55,854 bases of DNA from Lactifluus volemus. Lineage: Eukaryota; Basidiomycota; Agaricomycetes; Russulales; Russulaceae. The notes below the pieces were generated by a model that saw only the letters and a list, made by a program, of their open reading frames with translations, searched no databases and had not been told where the DNA came from. A program made the translations under genes and the position numbers. This document shows, piece by piece, positions 12,501 to 23,640 of the stretch. How positions within the stretch are numbered: position 1 is the stretch's first letter; every line of letters begins with the position of its first letter. The stretch is from positions 1-55,854 of the forward strand of contig WTXI01000241.1 in NCBI GenBank assembly GCA_022376515.1. Reading direction: 5' to 3'.

Positions 12501-13850
12501 GTGTCGCCTATGGCGTGAGCGGCGCACGCTTTGATTCGTGGGAAGCGCGCCGCAAGGAGATGCTTATGCCTGGCAACGAAAATCTTGTACTGCTTCGACC
12601 TGACGACGCGCTCTTCCTCGACTTTGACCAGAACATGAAGGCGTACTACTTTGGCACCGCGCGGAACGCGTACCTGAACCCGCTATTCAATGCATGGGAG
12701 ATGTTTGTACATCCCGAGTACAGTGAGGCGATCAAAGCAGCCGCTGCGAAGAGCCAGCGTGGTATCTCATTTCAGGATTGCCTCGACGAGTTCACGCGGG
12801 AGGAACAACTGGGAGAAGACGATCCGTGGTACTGCCCCCAGTGCAAGAAACACCAGCAGGCGACGAAGAAGTTTGACTTGTGGAGTGTGCCCGATGTCCT
12901 CGTCGTGCACCTGAAACGCTTCTCGAACTCGCGAGCACTACGCGACAAGATTGAGGCGTTCGTTGACTTCCCAATCGAGGGGCTTGACCTCACAGAGATG
13001 GTACAGGAGCGTAAGGTTGCGAGACAGTTGCAAGAGCAAGGCGTGGATATCGCACAGCTCAACTTTGGTGATCTCGAAGAACCGCTACTGTACGACCTCT
13101 ATGCCGTAGATGAGCACCGTGGCGGACTCGGGGGTGGACACTACCGTGCCTATGCGTCCAACGACGTTACCGGTCAATGGTATCAATTCGACGACGCATT
13201 TGTCTCACTTTCGCGGCCAGAAGCAGCTGTGGTGAGCTCGGTTCCGCTGTTTCTTTCGCTACGCTATCGGGCTCATTTAAGCTTTGCAGAACCCTGACGC
13301 TTACTTATTGTTCTATAAGCGTCGGACGACCCGCCCTCTCGGGGGGAAAACGCACTCTAAAATTGAAGCCGCGCGTCTAAACTCAGAGCCGAGCAGCGTG
13401 GCAGAAACGCCAGTCCGTATACATATCAACGAGCAACTTCCGACTCCTCCGGACGAACCCCTCGCCTTGGTCACCGTGTCGGCCTCGAGGAAACAGGAAC
13501 CGCCGCAGACGAATCAAAATTGGACAAACCCAGGTCGTTGGCCCACACCGCAGTCCGAGTCTGAGTCCATTACCACGTCACCACCGCCTCTGGATGACGC
13601 CGACAACGAATTACCTTCGTTCGCGGAATCGCAGTTGGACGATGTCCTGCAGGAATCATTAGATCCCCTTGAGCTCTCCTCGCATCGATTTGATCATGGT
13701 AGGACCTCGCCGACGTCTTCAAACGAGGTGGAAGTTTCTTCGGATGACGAGGCGGGTAGGCGACGAGAAGTAGAGGAGTCCATACGAGCACCGTCGCGAG
13801 AAGAAGTGGATAGAGCATCACAAGATGTGATGGATCAGTGGGATACGTAA
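9575..13850 (+). CDS. UBP12: Ubiquitin carboxyl-terminal hydrolase, UBP12/USP4-15 type
   Basis: This cysteine deubiquitinase cleaves ubiquitin from proteins. The N terminus is Ser/Thr-rich and low complexity (about residues 20-110). A DUSP-like domain follows ([15 protein letters not shown] to VPEEVWNWF), interrupted by an intron at about 10198-10251 that joins to YGTSEQDPI. The USP catalytic domain is split, as in UBP12/USP15. The Cys box [13 protein letters not shown] lies at about 10950-11005, and [21 protein letters not shown] and a zinc-ribbon half CPECHK follow. A long insert comes next, then [27 protein letters not shown], the His box GGGHYRAYA (about 13130-13155) and [10 protein letters not shown]. 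The last exon carries [12 protein letters not shown] and an acidic, Ser-rich tail to 13850. The ATG at 9575 opens the longest in-frame N terminus. Catalytic Cys, His and the late Asp are all present. The symbol follows the yeast orthologue and is a family-level assignment. Confidence 0.92.
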
Positions 13851-14048
13851 TGCCAGGAACGAGCGATACGAGCGATTTTGGTACATAGTACAGTAGTGCC
13901 CCAGTGGTGGCCACAATCCGTCAGCCTACCTAGTATGATACAATACTGTACACCCCACTACTAGGAAATCCCAATTTTGTAATTTGTATACAGCACATCC
14001 GCCTCCACCCTCTCCGCAGCTTTTGCTTTATACCAGCAGCAAGGGCAG

Positions 14049-16507
14049 ATGAGCAGATTGCCGCCCGCCCTCCTCTACTTGACCATCTACAACCCGTCGC
14101 TCAAACCTAGCGACCCTATACCCGACGACGACGACGAGGACGCCGAAGAGCAGGCGCACATACTCTTCTACACATCACGCGAACGTGCCGTCTCGCGCGA
14201 CAAGATGCTCAGACAGGTTGGCCTCGCCAAAGCCCTGATCAATTTCTCAGAGTACGCCCCTCCTCACTACTATACAGTTTTCTTTTCAACTGATGTTGTC
14301 ATGCGTCTGTCCTTGTTCAACAAACGAAAAGGATATTCGTACCCGAGGATACGTGCGATAATGTTCATTCGCAGTCACGACGAATGATCATGGTCTCCCC
14401 CGAACCCAGCTTTTGGATCCACGCAGTGAGTTCAACTTTTTTTTTTTTTTACGTTGCTCTTCCTCCTCGTCCTCGTCCTCTCTCTCTTTTCGGATGTAAA
14501 GTGGCCTGATGAGACAGGGCAACCTTCTTTTTTTTTGAAAATAGTGTATAGAACTGGCAAAGACGCCACGACCTCCACCCCCAACAACGAACAAAGGAAA
14601 GAACAAGGATAAAGGCAAGAGTGCCGAGAACACCACTGGCGCCGCCGCCGTTTACGACTACCACGATGGTTCCGTACATGACCTCGCGCTGCGCGCGCAA
14701 GTCCTGAGGGGATACGAGGAATTCAAAGTACGTTTTGGGCCCGCCCACCACGGCCATCGTCGCCTTTTTTTTTGTTCGCAGGGGAAGCTTACGACCGTTC
14801 GTTTTGTAAATATATAGCTCACCATGGATCGTTCACCTCTATCCTCGATACGCTGGGGCAGCAGGCTCTAGAACTACAACTTGAGAGGTTCTTCACGGTC
14901 TGGGCGTGGAAATGGGATATCGAAGAGGGTTCAGAGTTTGCCAACTGCCTCGGTACGTTCCGACGATGATGATGATTCTTGAAAAACAATTCTTGCCACC
15001 CGTTCTCAGCGTTGAGCTGTTTTTTCTGTTATAGGTGTACCGTGCACCCTCTGTACAAGTCTATCGGTTCGATCTTGGACGACTTCGTTCTGGACCACCC
15101 TTGCTTGAAGAGTTGTACACCTTTTTCCTCGTACATCCTCATATAATACCCTCTACCGATTACACGACGTATCCCCCTTCACCCGCCCTACCCATCTACG
15201 TCCGCTCTCGCTTGCGAATTACCCCGACACCTCCGCGCCCCGCTACACCGAGCGAACCTTCCCCCACAACATCCAAACCCGGGACAGATATCTTTGTAAA
15301 CAGCGTGAACGCAACACGTGGGGCAATGGAGGCGACCGGACAAGCGTTTGTCGCGATTGGCGCGAGTATGAACGTGCGAAAATGGAACTGGCCGGGATAT
15401 TTGACATTCAACAAGGGAGCTCTGCCGAAAGTGGGCACTCAGGAACAACCACCTGCAGATCTAGATGTTGAGGAGGGAACAGAGGAGAAACCGGTAGAGG
15501 CGGCGGTTGCGGCAGAGAGCGTTGTAGGTGAACCTGTTACTCCAAATCCTGGGGTAGAGGTACAGGGAGAGGTTGATCGAGACAGCCTCCATGAGGCGAT
15601 GTCGACTGACGGTATTGCACCGCATCCGAGGAAGAGTCCATAGAAGAGCAGAATGTGTCGCCCACCGATCCCGAGTTGGTTCCACAAACGGGAGAGGAGA
15701 TAGCAGCAGACGCAGATGACACACGACTGACTGTAAACCAATCCTCCCAGGATGAACCAGATCACTCTCCACCAGCGTCGCCCTCCACTCCCATCGTTCA
15801 TCCCCCAAACCTTACCTCGTCTCCCTCCCCGTCATCGTCTCAGGGTACCCTCCCTGTACCAGCCCCGCGCCTTCATTCCGAGTCTTCTCATTATACTTTT
15901 CTCCTCACGACGAACCTTTGGCCACTGCACAAAGACACGTCTTGTACATAACCGTAAGCGAACTTTCAATTTTGGATTCCAACTGACTAGATGAGGTCAC
16001 AGAAAGACCAACTCGCATTCGTTTTTCTGGAGCCGACATCCATGCCGTCAGACGAAGACAGCGCCGCACTATACCAGGCTTCATCCGCACTCCTCGCGAA
16101 CGTACAAGGGCTAATAGATCATGACGAGGCAGGCGCCATTGAAACGCCTATCACCGCGGCAAAGATTCTGCAGCCAAAGGACAAGTACTTGATAATGGCT
16201 GGTAAAGATACCACTGTCATGAGCGCAGATTTTTCCTCCCGTTCAGAGCATTTATTCAACGGAAGCCAATTGATTGCGTAGGCTAGATTTACAAACTCTT
16301 GTTCGTTGCATGATGAACTGACCAATCCCCAGCGACGGCGATGCGACGGAGGTGTTCTCGCGAGCTCAGAATCCGCCGCACTGGCACGTCGCTCGAAGAG
16401 AACCAGAGGGTACAGTGTACCTTGAGGTATCGCGGAAAGAGACGAGTCTAGCAGACGTGGAGAACGAGTTGGTAGGCATTGTTAGACGGTTTCGCGACAA
16501 TAGATAG
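14049..16507 (+). CDS. CCZ1: CCZ1-like vacuolar/Rab7-GEF subunit (longin domain)
   Basis: CCZ1 with MON1 activates Rab7/Ypt7 on late endosomes and vacuoles. The N terminus (PPALLYLTIYNPSL, then acidic DDDDEDAEEQ, HILFYTSRE, LRQVGLAKALINFS) and the next exon (DIFVPEDTCDN, then RRMIMVSPEPSFWIHA) match the first longin domain of the family. Later exons give VHDLALRAQVLRGYEEF and FTSILDTLGQQALELQLERFF. Then come HPHIIPSTDY, and WPGYLTFNKG. The C-terminal longin-like parts are HVLYIT, QLAFVFLEP, PPHWHVAREPEGTVYLEV and LADVENELVGIVRRFRDN, ending at the TAG at 16505-16507. Joining exons is uncertain near 15040-15130, 15640 and 15880: the conserved-looking frame changes there without an obvious intron. 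Introns hold long T runs (14437-14450). Confidence 0.75.
14437..14450. repeat. Poly(T) run in a CCZ1 intron
   Basis: Fourteen consecutive T lie just after the splice donor region of an intron. No flanking target duplication is visible, so it is treated as a simple homopolymer. Confidence 0.7.
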
Positions 16508-16641
16508 ACAGTCCCAGTATGGAATCGTGAGAAATGCTTTGGTCATAACTATACAGATGGTGGAAGCAGTTCCCATGGGTATCAACTTTGGAATTCAGCC
16601 CTTTCCCTCTACACTTCTCAACATCTCCAAGATCAACTACG
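16508..16641 (+). promoter_or_regulatory. RPL43 promoter/leader with pyrimidine-rich tract
   Basis: 134 bp separate the CCZ1 stop from the RPL43 ATG. A pyrimidine-rich stretch (about 16597-16625, CCCTTTCCCTCTACACTTCTC) precedes the start codon. Such tracts are common at ribosomal protein gene transcription starts in fungi; that role here is inferred. Confidence 0.4.
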
Positions 16642-17246
16642 ATGGTAAGCGATTACAACATATCACACACTCTCACATGTGAACTGAGCCATGTTGTAGA
16701 CAAAGCGCACACGCAAGGTCGGCGTCACTGGCAAGTACGGCACGGTAAGCAAGCAACAGTTTACACCTCAATTGAATGGCCCCCGACTGATGAGTCCTTG
16801 GATAGCGCTACGGTGCTTCCCTGCGTAAGCAGGTAAAAAAGGTGCGTCCGTGTCCTTGAACGAGGGAAAGTGTGATCTGAAAATAAAAATGTGACAACCA
16901 GATGGAAATTACCCAGCATGCACGATACACTTGTACCTTCTGCGGCAAGGCAAGTGGACCTTTGTTTTTGTTTTGAATGTGCTGCGGAATTTTGCTGATT
17001 CGCGTGCTCGTTGCGTCTTTACCAATGCTTTTAGGACAGCGTGAAGCGTTCGGCGGTCGGCATTTGGAAGTGTTCGGGGTGTAAGAAGGTCATCGCAGGT
17101 GGCGCATGGACAGTATCCACCACAGCTGCCGCGACAGTGCGCAGGTATGTTCACCCCTTTGTCCGTTTCAGATCGACGAGAGCTAATCAAGGGCCTTTTC
17201 CTCTTCCAGCACGATCCGTCGTCTGCGCGAGCTCACGGAGGCATAA
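16642..17246 (+). CDS. RPL43: 60S ribosomal protein L43 (eL43/L37a), 6 exons
   Basis: This is a structural protein of the large ribosomal subunit with a C2-C2 zinc finger. Exons are 16642-16644 (only the ATG), 16700-16744, 16806-16841, about 16902-16949, 17035-17144 and 17210-17246. The joined protein is 92 residues, the normal length for eL43, starting [16 protein letters not shown] and ending RRLRELTEA. The zinc ligands are CTFCGK and CSGCKK. Start-codon-only first exons are common in ribosomal protein genes. The fourth intron begins with GC rather than GT (AAG|GCAAGT at 16950) and ends TTAG at 17034, a GC-AG intron with an otherwise perfect donor. All other introns are GT-AG. All phases agree, so the model is very secure. 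Confidence 0.96.
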
Positions 17247-17522
17247 AACCGGCTGTAGCTAATGCACTTCATTCTACTGTTTTTCCTTACGCATGTAAAA
17301 GATACATGAACTCATTATGGTCGCATGATGTCTCATAAGGTTTGAGTTAGTCGGATTGGGTGATGCATACATGATTCATGTAAAGGCGGATATTGTGGCG
17401 AGTCATAGCGATAAAACAAGTGCGCCGCACTGCGTCACAAAAGCACCAATCCAAAAGCATGGGATTATAATATACACAAATACATCAAACTAGAGAGCGA
17501 GATAGCAACAGATTGATCGATT

Positions 17523-18928
17523 CTAAGCTGCATCCTCATCGCAAGGGCTGGGGGTTGTATCCTCTTCCTGGTTGTCGTGATTATCTTCATCTTCATCATC
17601 ACTACTATCTTCGTATTCCTCACTCTCGTTGAAGATTAGAGAGATATACTCATCGCCTAGCTGACCGTTCTCGGCCGTCAGCGTGGGCGCAGCAGCAGCA
17701 GCAGATACTAGATCATCAGCAACAACAGGAGCGGAAGAAACGGCATCCGCCGCAGGAACTGGAACGGAACCGGGCTTGCGTACACGGTTGGCGCGAATGA
17801 CATGCGGAAGCTTGCAAAACTTGTTCGGGCACTCGCCGCTCTCAGCAAAATCAGGACACTCGCGGACGTGCTGTTTGGAGCATTCTATGCCGGCCTCACA
17901 GTAGCCAAGCACAGCAAAGTCACGGCAAACGCCGTCGCGACGCCCGACACGCACATGGGGGTAGGGACATTTTGCACGCGTGCAGCGGCCGGCATTCGCA
18001 AAATGCACGCACAGAGGCGTGCGATGAGGGTTCGAGTCATGCGAGAGAGCACAGGTTTCCGAATTGTACGGGCAGTTGCTCTGGAGATACGGCCAGCAGA
18101 TTGCGATCTTGGTTGGGTCGTGTTTGTAAGCGCATGTGAGGCCACGATTGCAAGAACCTGTCATAACAGATGGTTGTGGTTAAATGGAACCGGGAATAGG
18201 TTCGGAGGTAAGGAAGTTAAGCTAGACGACAGCGCACCAGTTGTAGTAAACCTAGGGCAAGGCTTGTCGACGTATTTTTTCCTCCCGTGGGTACCTTGTG
18301 ATCTATCTCGGTGTTCAGTGTGTGGCAGAGGTACAGATTGAAATTGGACCAACTGGTAAGCCCTGTGGGTGTTGTCGAACTTCGAGCGGCGACCTGAAGG
18401 ACCCTTTGGTTTGTATGTCCGAGTTCTTGGGCCAACTTCTGACTTGTTGCGAGAGAACTGCGACATTACGCGGGGACGGGAACCAGAAGAAGGGGGTTTG
18501 ACGGAGGGCTTGACTAGAAGTGACAATTGTACAAAAGGGAGTGTGGAGGAATGCATGCACGCACTGTCTTTGCGGACGAGAGAGCGCTTGGAGCTCTCAA
18601 ACACGACCCCATTAATGGTCACATCGCGGGGCTGCGTGCGGGAAGGACCAGGACCGGATGGAGGACGTACTGTAGGAGATGGATTTGCACTGTCGGTTGA
18701 GGTAGCACTGGAAGCTTGTGAAGCTTTCGATGATGGGGGCTTGTATGATGGGTTGACGTAGGATGTGCGCGATGTTGTATACGGTGGCCGTGATGGTCCC
18801 TCTCCAGATCGATGACGATTGATAGCACCTGGAATGTTATATAAGTGAAGGCAGCAGCATGAATGCAAAAGAAAAATGCCTGTAAGACGAGCAATTTCAA
18901 GTTTTAAAGCGGCCTCTGATGTAGCCAT
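17523..18928 (-). CDS. Five-CCCH zinc finger protein, ZC3H3-like
   Basis: This is a likely nuclear RNA-binding protein. The ATG is at 18926-18928 (MATSEAALKLEIARLTG). An intron interrupts the N terminus before a Ser/Pro-rich disordered region (PSYKPPSSKASQASSATSTD, then RDVTINGVVFESSKRSLVRK). A basic stretch (YKPKGPSGRRSKFDN) leads into five consecutive C3H1 fingers: CPRFTTTGSCNRGLTCAYKH (split by an intron at about 18166-18231), CWPYLQSNCPYNSETCALSH, CVHFANAGRCTRAKCPYPH, CRDFAVLGYCEAGIECSKQH and CPDFAESGECPNKFCKLPH. The C terminus is Ala-rich, then strongly acidic (EYEDSSDDEDEDN), and stops at 17523. Five tandem CCCH fingers after a disordered N terminus is the layout of ZC3H3, which links polyadenylation to mRNA export. 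Orthology is inferred from layout only. Confidence 0.85.
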
Positions 18929-19043
18929 TGCGGTTGGAAGTTGGAAAGTAAACAGTGGCGTTGCGACTGTGTGACGGAGGGTCAATTATTAATCACCAAT
19001 TTTTGGGACACAAATAACAACACTGTGGCAATAATTGTGGTCG

Positions 19044-19117
19044 AGCAGCATGGCGCAGCTGGTATAGCGCGCAGGGCCCATAACCCTGAGGTCCCTCGAT
19101 CGAAACGAGGTGCTGCT
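19044..19117 (+). tRNA. Initiator tRNA-Met (CAT)
   Basis: A 74-nt cloverleaf with no intron: acceptor AGCAGCA pairs with TGCTGCT over 7 bp, the D stem GCGC/GCGC is present, the anticodon stem is CAGGG/CCCTG around loop CCCATAA, and the T stem CCTCG/CGAGG encloses ATCGAAA. Initiator hallmarks are the A1-U72 pair, three G-C pairs next to the anticodon loop, and A54 and A60 in the T loop. It lies about 116 bp upstream of the CCCH gene start, on the opposite strand. Confidence 0.95.
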
Positions 19118-19119
19118 AC

Positions 19120-19128
19120 TTTTCTTTT
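19120..19128 (+). terminator. RNA polymerase III terminator of tRNA-iMet
   Basis: TTTTCTTTT begins two bases after the tRNA 3' end. A run of four or more T on the coding strand is the standard Pol III stop. Confidence 0.8.
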
Positions 19129-19369
19129 GTTTACTTTAGCAGTGCAAAATCGAAACAAACGCCTTGTAACGCCTAAAACATTCAATAATATGAGTTCTGG
19201 ATTTTATTCTGTTGTATTTCCCTTCTTCAGTGATCTAATAATAATGTGTAATCCAGACGCAGACGGTGACAGCTGGCTGCTGCTGGCATGCCATGCCAGT
19301 GGTATGAGAGATCACGTGCTGTTTTCGGTGGTGCGGCTAAGCTTGCAGCCCAATAGTTTTTCCAATGGA

Positions 19370-20742
19370 CTAGGTAATATCAGTCACACACTGTCCACCA
19401 TCCTCGGTCGTGATCGCAATGCCGGTATCGCAATCACCACCACTGCTGCTACCATCTAAACCGTGTGAATCGTGTGTCGACGTGAAATTCACCGTGCGAG
19501 AGAACGTGGACAGTCGCATGGTGCCCCTACCAAACTCTATCCCTGTATCGTTCAGAACCTGGACATTGTCCTGGGTCAAATTCAAAGAGACGAGCACGAT
19601 GATCAGCGTCGGGTATATCCCCTAAGTGAGAAAAGTGACCAAGTTGAGCCCGTCCACATTATCCATGGCGAAGGTAAACAACAACCGCACCGTTAGCTGG
19701 CCAATGATGCTGAGACAGATGTGGACGGCTGGTGAGCCAGCGAACTCGAAAGAGAGAAGGAGCAACCATGTGAGACAGTACATTCCACCAGACTCGATGA
19801 TGATGATCAGCAAGCGGTAGTACTGCGCACCCCCATGCATCTCTTGCATATCCGGACCGCCCTCGAAACGTTCTAATTTTTTTACGGTGAAGTAATACGT
19901 GCTGGAAAAATTGTCAATCAGCGTTGGGCCACATTGGATAAGGATAAGCGAGGTCTCCTGAACATACCATATACGCCACAACACGAGGGTAGTGGCTACG
20001 ACATTTGCCGCGAGCGTAAGACAAGGTACCGCAATCATAAAGTTCATGAACGCCGCCACCCAGCTCGGGTCATGGGGCCCATGACGTTGGGCAAAGGCCA
20101 TACCGAAGAACGACACTAAGAGGAAAAGTCAGTCACGGTGGAGAATTGTGAGGACACAAAAAACAGTTAGATCGTACAGCCAACGCCTAGAAGGACAACG
20201 AGCGGAACAATGAGCACGCGAAGCTGGCGACCCCATACAACCCAAGCTCTCCAAATGACAATGGAGTCGCCCAAAACAGTCTAAAGAAGTTATCGTTTGG
20301 CTGATATATGAGAGACCACAAAAATGGCCTACGCTGGTTCCCCGGAGAATGACTTGTGCTGTAGTCTCTGGTCCCCAAAGATTAATGACAGTTTTGGGGT
20401 GTTTTTCTGGGTGAAAGAGTCCATTTGCCACGGAATAAATGTCCAAGGCAAAGTACGTGGCCGAGATGCCAAACATGATGACTGTCAGTATCATCATGAC
20501 GGTGGTGCTGACCGACCTCTCTCTACGAGAGCTACAATGAACATGCATGAAGTGTTGTTTCCAGACCTACAGCTCATCAAGAGTAACGTACAGCAAGTAA
20601 AGCGCCGTGGTCGTTAGGACAATGTACACGCCTATATGAGCAGCGGTGAGCCTGACGAAACATGGCGCAAAGAATGGGGACGTTTACCGAAAAAAACTGC
20701 ACTGGAGACGATAGCTGCGAAGAACACCTCAGGAAGCGACAT
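19370..20742 (-). CDS. Multi-pass membrane protein of Agaricomycete type
   Basis: The ATG at 20740-20742 starts MSLPEVFFAAIVSSAVFFG, a hydrophobic first segment after a very short N terminus, and an intron follows. Later exons give further hydrophobic segments: VMMILTVIMFGISATYFAL, then FMNFMIAVPCLTLAANVVA and LLIIIIESGGMYCLTWLLL. The next are FAGSPAVHICLSIIGQLT and TLIIVLVSLNL. The layout (seven or so helices, a hydrophilic C-terminal tail, stop at 19370) matches a large family of uncharacterised membrane proteins in Agaricomycetes. Exon joins between 20129 and 20700 are not fully resolved. No ligand or activity can be assigned. Confidence 0.75.
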
Positions 20743-21583
20743 TGTAGATCGCTCAGGTAGTTGACAACACTCAAAGGAACTATGCCAGTACTGTATACGC
20801 GCATCCAATACAAATTAACCCGAAGTAGAACGTGTATTTGGGCGCATCTAGGCGCTTCATGTCAAAAGTAAATTCTGGAATTGAATGGTAGTCTTCAGGG
20901 ACATCTTTGGTTTATCCCTAATCGGTCGAAACAAGTCACGTAAGTGGTTTCTGGCTCGACGAGATAGTTAATGCCCAGTGTTGCCAGGGAGAATCACCGC
21001 AGTTATAGCCGTAAAATGAGATGCGATCCCATTGATAACGAAAGCCTTGGGCCTACAGTTTGTCAAGTTGAAACACCATGGGCCGGCCCATGTTATGGCA
21101 CAGTGTCAGCTGCTGACTCGGAGGTGTCCGTAGGCAGTTGAGCCGCTGCCTCTGAGTCGTCCCTGCCATCGCGCGGCTACGTATTCACAGTTTGAAATTG
21201 TGGAGGCGGGGCGCTTCTCGTAGGTAAACCATAAAGCACGGCCCCTGACATGAAGACACTACAGTAGTACTGTAGTAGATTCTAGCCCACTTCGCTTCTT
21301 GGGTCTGTGCACCACGAAAATTTTGTGTGGCTTCAAATTCATTGGTAACACCTAAGACTTCCTCGAATGCGATTGCAATATATGGTCTAAACACGCGTGA
21401 GGTTGTTACTGTGAAGCAAGTTCTCAGTGACGGCACTGCGGGGGTAACTTACTAAGTTAGGGCAGTAGCAGCCGTCTCCCTCTCGGCAGTTGGCCGCGTC
21501 AACCTGATTGTTTGTCACGCTTGTTTGTGCTCAAAGTTGGATGGTTGACTTTCCATCAAACGGGAACCACTTGTATTGCTACG
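20743..21583. other. Intergenic, no gene supported
   Basis: I see no conserved motif or convincing spliced frame. Short open frames on both strands look random. Confidence 0.4.
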
Positions 21584-22155
21584 ATGGCTCTTGCACAACC
21601 GAATTCGTATGCCAACGTTTTTCACATCCCATCTTCCTCGACGTCCTCAAAATCCCGCCATCGGGTACATCAGTCACTTCCATTTAATTGCGGTCTTGCT
21701 CACACAATTGCCTTTTTCCCAGTGCTCAAGTCATCTAAACGTCACGACGCTTTCTCCCTCTTGAGATGACGGTTCGTATTTTTAGCAGTGCTGCTAAATT
21801 GAATACTGAATCTGTTTCCCCTGTCAGTTCTCAGGGCGTACAACCTTCCTCGTCTCAAGACCACCCTTGAAAAAAAAGGCAATTTCATGTTATTGTGATC
21901 GACGGGGCGAGATCATGGCAGACACGATCTGTTCGGAGCGTGGGGCAGCGCGTGGAATGGAACGAGACTGTAGATGCCTTGTGGGTAATTTCGTATTTTT
22001 ATTTCTAAGTTTTTTTACGACAGACTTCGCCTGCAGTGCTGTACAATCACTCTTGCGTATTACAGTGTCTCTTTATGTGAACATGACCATGCGGAACGAC
22101 ATCATTGTAGGAAGGTATGAGATACTCTGTGAACCACAAGTCTCACTCAGGTTGC
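21584..22155 (+). pseudogene. 5' relic of the NLR-like gene (C2 segment only)
   Basis: The ATG at 21584 (ATGGCTCTTGCACAACC) and the first codons are identical in form to copy 2. The C2-coding exon can be followed (VLRAYNLPRLKT, then WQTRSVRSVGQRVEWN), as can the next exon (about 22037-22130, ITVSLYVN, then GRYEILCEPQ). The C2 exon carries a frame break at a run of eight A near 21868-21876. Similarity ends at about 22155: no helical, NACHT or WD40 sequence follows. It is a truncated paralog, more diverged than the five main copies. Confidence 0.8.
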
Positions 22156-22537
22156 GCTATTAATCTCATTGGCTGGCATTTGCAACGTTGGATCACCTGA
22201 TGCAGGCACGTGCCGTGTCACGTGCTGCTGGCACCAAATGCTCAGCGAGGTAATAACCAAGAAGTAGCAAGTTGTGGTCCCTAGGTTGGTCGAAATCATG
22301 GCGCGATTGGGATGAGGTTTTACAATACATATTACCCCCATTGCCGTGTGTTATGAGACGTCGTGCATACCATGACTGAAGAAATTCTTGAAATTCAAGA
22401 TCCATCTGCCACAGGACATCGTGAAACGCGGCGACCAAGAATATGAGTTGCGTTGTCAAGTCGACGACACGGTAAGCTAATTCTCAGTCCCTTCGTATCT
22501 CATACGCCACATGCCTCACTGCTGCTCATAAGAGAGG

Positions 22538-23640
22538 TCATGATAGATTTTCATCGGTTTTCATCGACGTCTCCAAGTCTGCACTGGGAGGCAGACGTTT
22601 CAGCTCTATAACTCCGAAGTCATTCTTGTGAGTGGGGCCTGACTCAAGCTCAGTTTCGTAAAGAGATGTAGGCGATACTTTTGACATACTCGCCACAGAA
22701 ACAGAGCCCTGGAGTATCACGGGTCTTTGGGACAGCTGTCTTCGCTCCTCCTGTGATGGTGGGACGCCATTTCTTTAGTTAAGAACTTCACAAACAACCA
22801 ACTACGCCGCACCTGGCTAGGCAATGTAAGATCAAGGAAGGTTGACGGGGTCCGCCCACGCAGATGGGCACGTGCTAGAAGCGTGTCGAATATTGCCTGG
22901 AATATGTCTCATGTCTCGTCAGAATGGGGAAGTTACGAAAATTCTACTCACATGTGCGTATACTGTACCGGACGTCATATCAAAAAGCCTATAAATAGTC
23001 ACGTTGGGCAAAAGGAACCATGACCCCAACGCTACGACAGCCCAGATCGTCGCGAGGCAGCCAGTTTGGATGATATTGCGAATGAGATGGTTCACGATTG
23101 AGTTTGACTTCCCAAAGCCACTTCGTGACTTGAGAAGTACTCGTATGAGGATAACTATGCGCGCAGCACTGAGCAATAAAACTTCTAAGAAATGATGGAG
23201 GAACATACGCGAGATGAGGCACTCCACAATAGCCTGCACAGCGTGCCAAATAATCGATGCCGTCTTTAGAAGTGACTGAGAGCTTCAAATACTTTCAGTG
23301 TTGACACAGGTATGCAGCGGAAAAGTACCCCTACGAGGGATGGGCCCAAGCCCCCACTATATTAACTAAGCCAAATGTAAAGGCAAGGGTGGAAAGTGCG
23401 AGCACTAGGGCAGTCTGGGCGCGACTCCTAGTTAAGGTATGAATACTGAAATAAAAATAAGTACCAACATCGAGTCAAGATGAGCAAGTCAATTAAAGAT
23501 ACACCAACCGGGCTGCAAGAAACCCATTTGCCAGTATAATGATGAACAATTGACACAACGAATTGACGGGTCCAGCCCATGTTTGGGCTTGGATGGGAAT
23601 TAGCATTAGCAACAGTAGATGTTTAACGATGTAGAACAGA
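22538..23640 (-). CDS. DUF6534-like multi-pass membrane protein (partial model)
   Basis: Minus-strand exons show a hydrophobic segment AGPVNSLCQLFIIILANGF followed by AARLVY (about 23500-23600). They then show the typical family core: LLKSRSGFGKSNSIVNHLIR, QTGCLATIWAVVALGSWFLL and PNVTIYRL. An intron (GTGAGT at about 22945) joins to AIFDTLLARAHLRGRTPS. A hydrophilic tail rich in Ser/Thr and acidic residues ends at 22538. A cytosolic charged tail after the last helix is usual for this group. N-terminal exons were not located with confidence and may lie up to about 24000, so the gene may be incomplete or decayed. Function is unknown in the family. Confidence 0.55.

Noticed and set aside
14437..14450. 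T14 run in CCZ1 as a possible retroposon tail
   Set aside because: No flanking duplication and no paralogous empty site; it lies in an intron and is best seen as a homopolymer.
17802..18761. Plus-strand frames of 179 and 130 codons
   Set aside because: They are antisense to the five CCCH fingers and the Ser-rich region, which have clear motifs on the minus strand.
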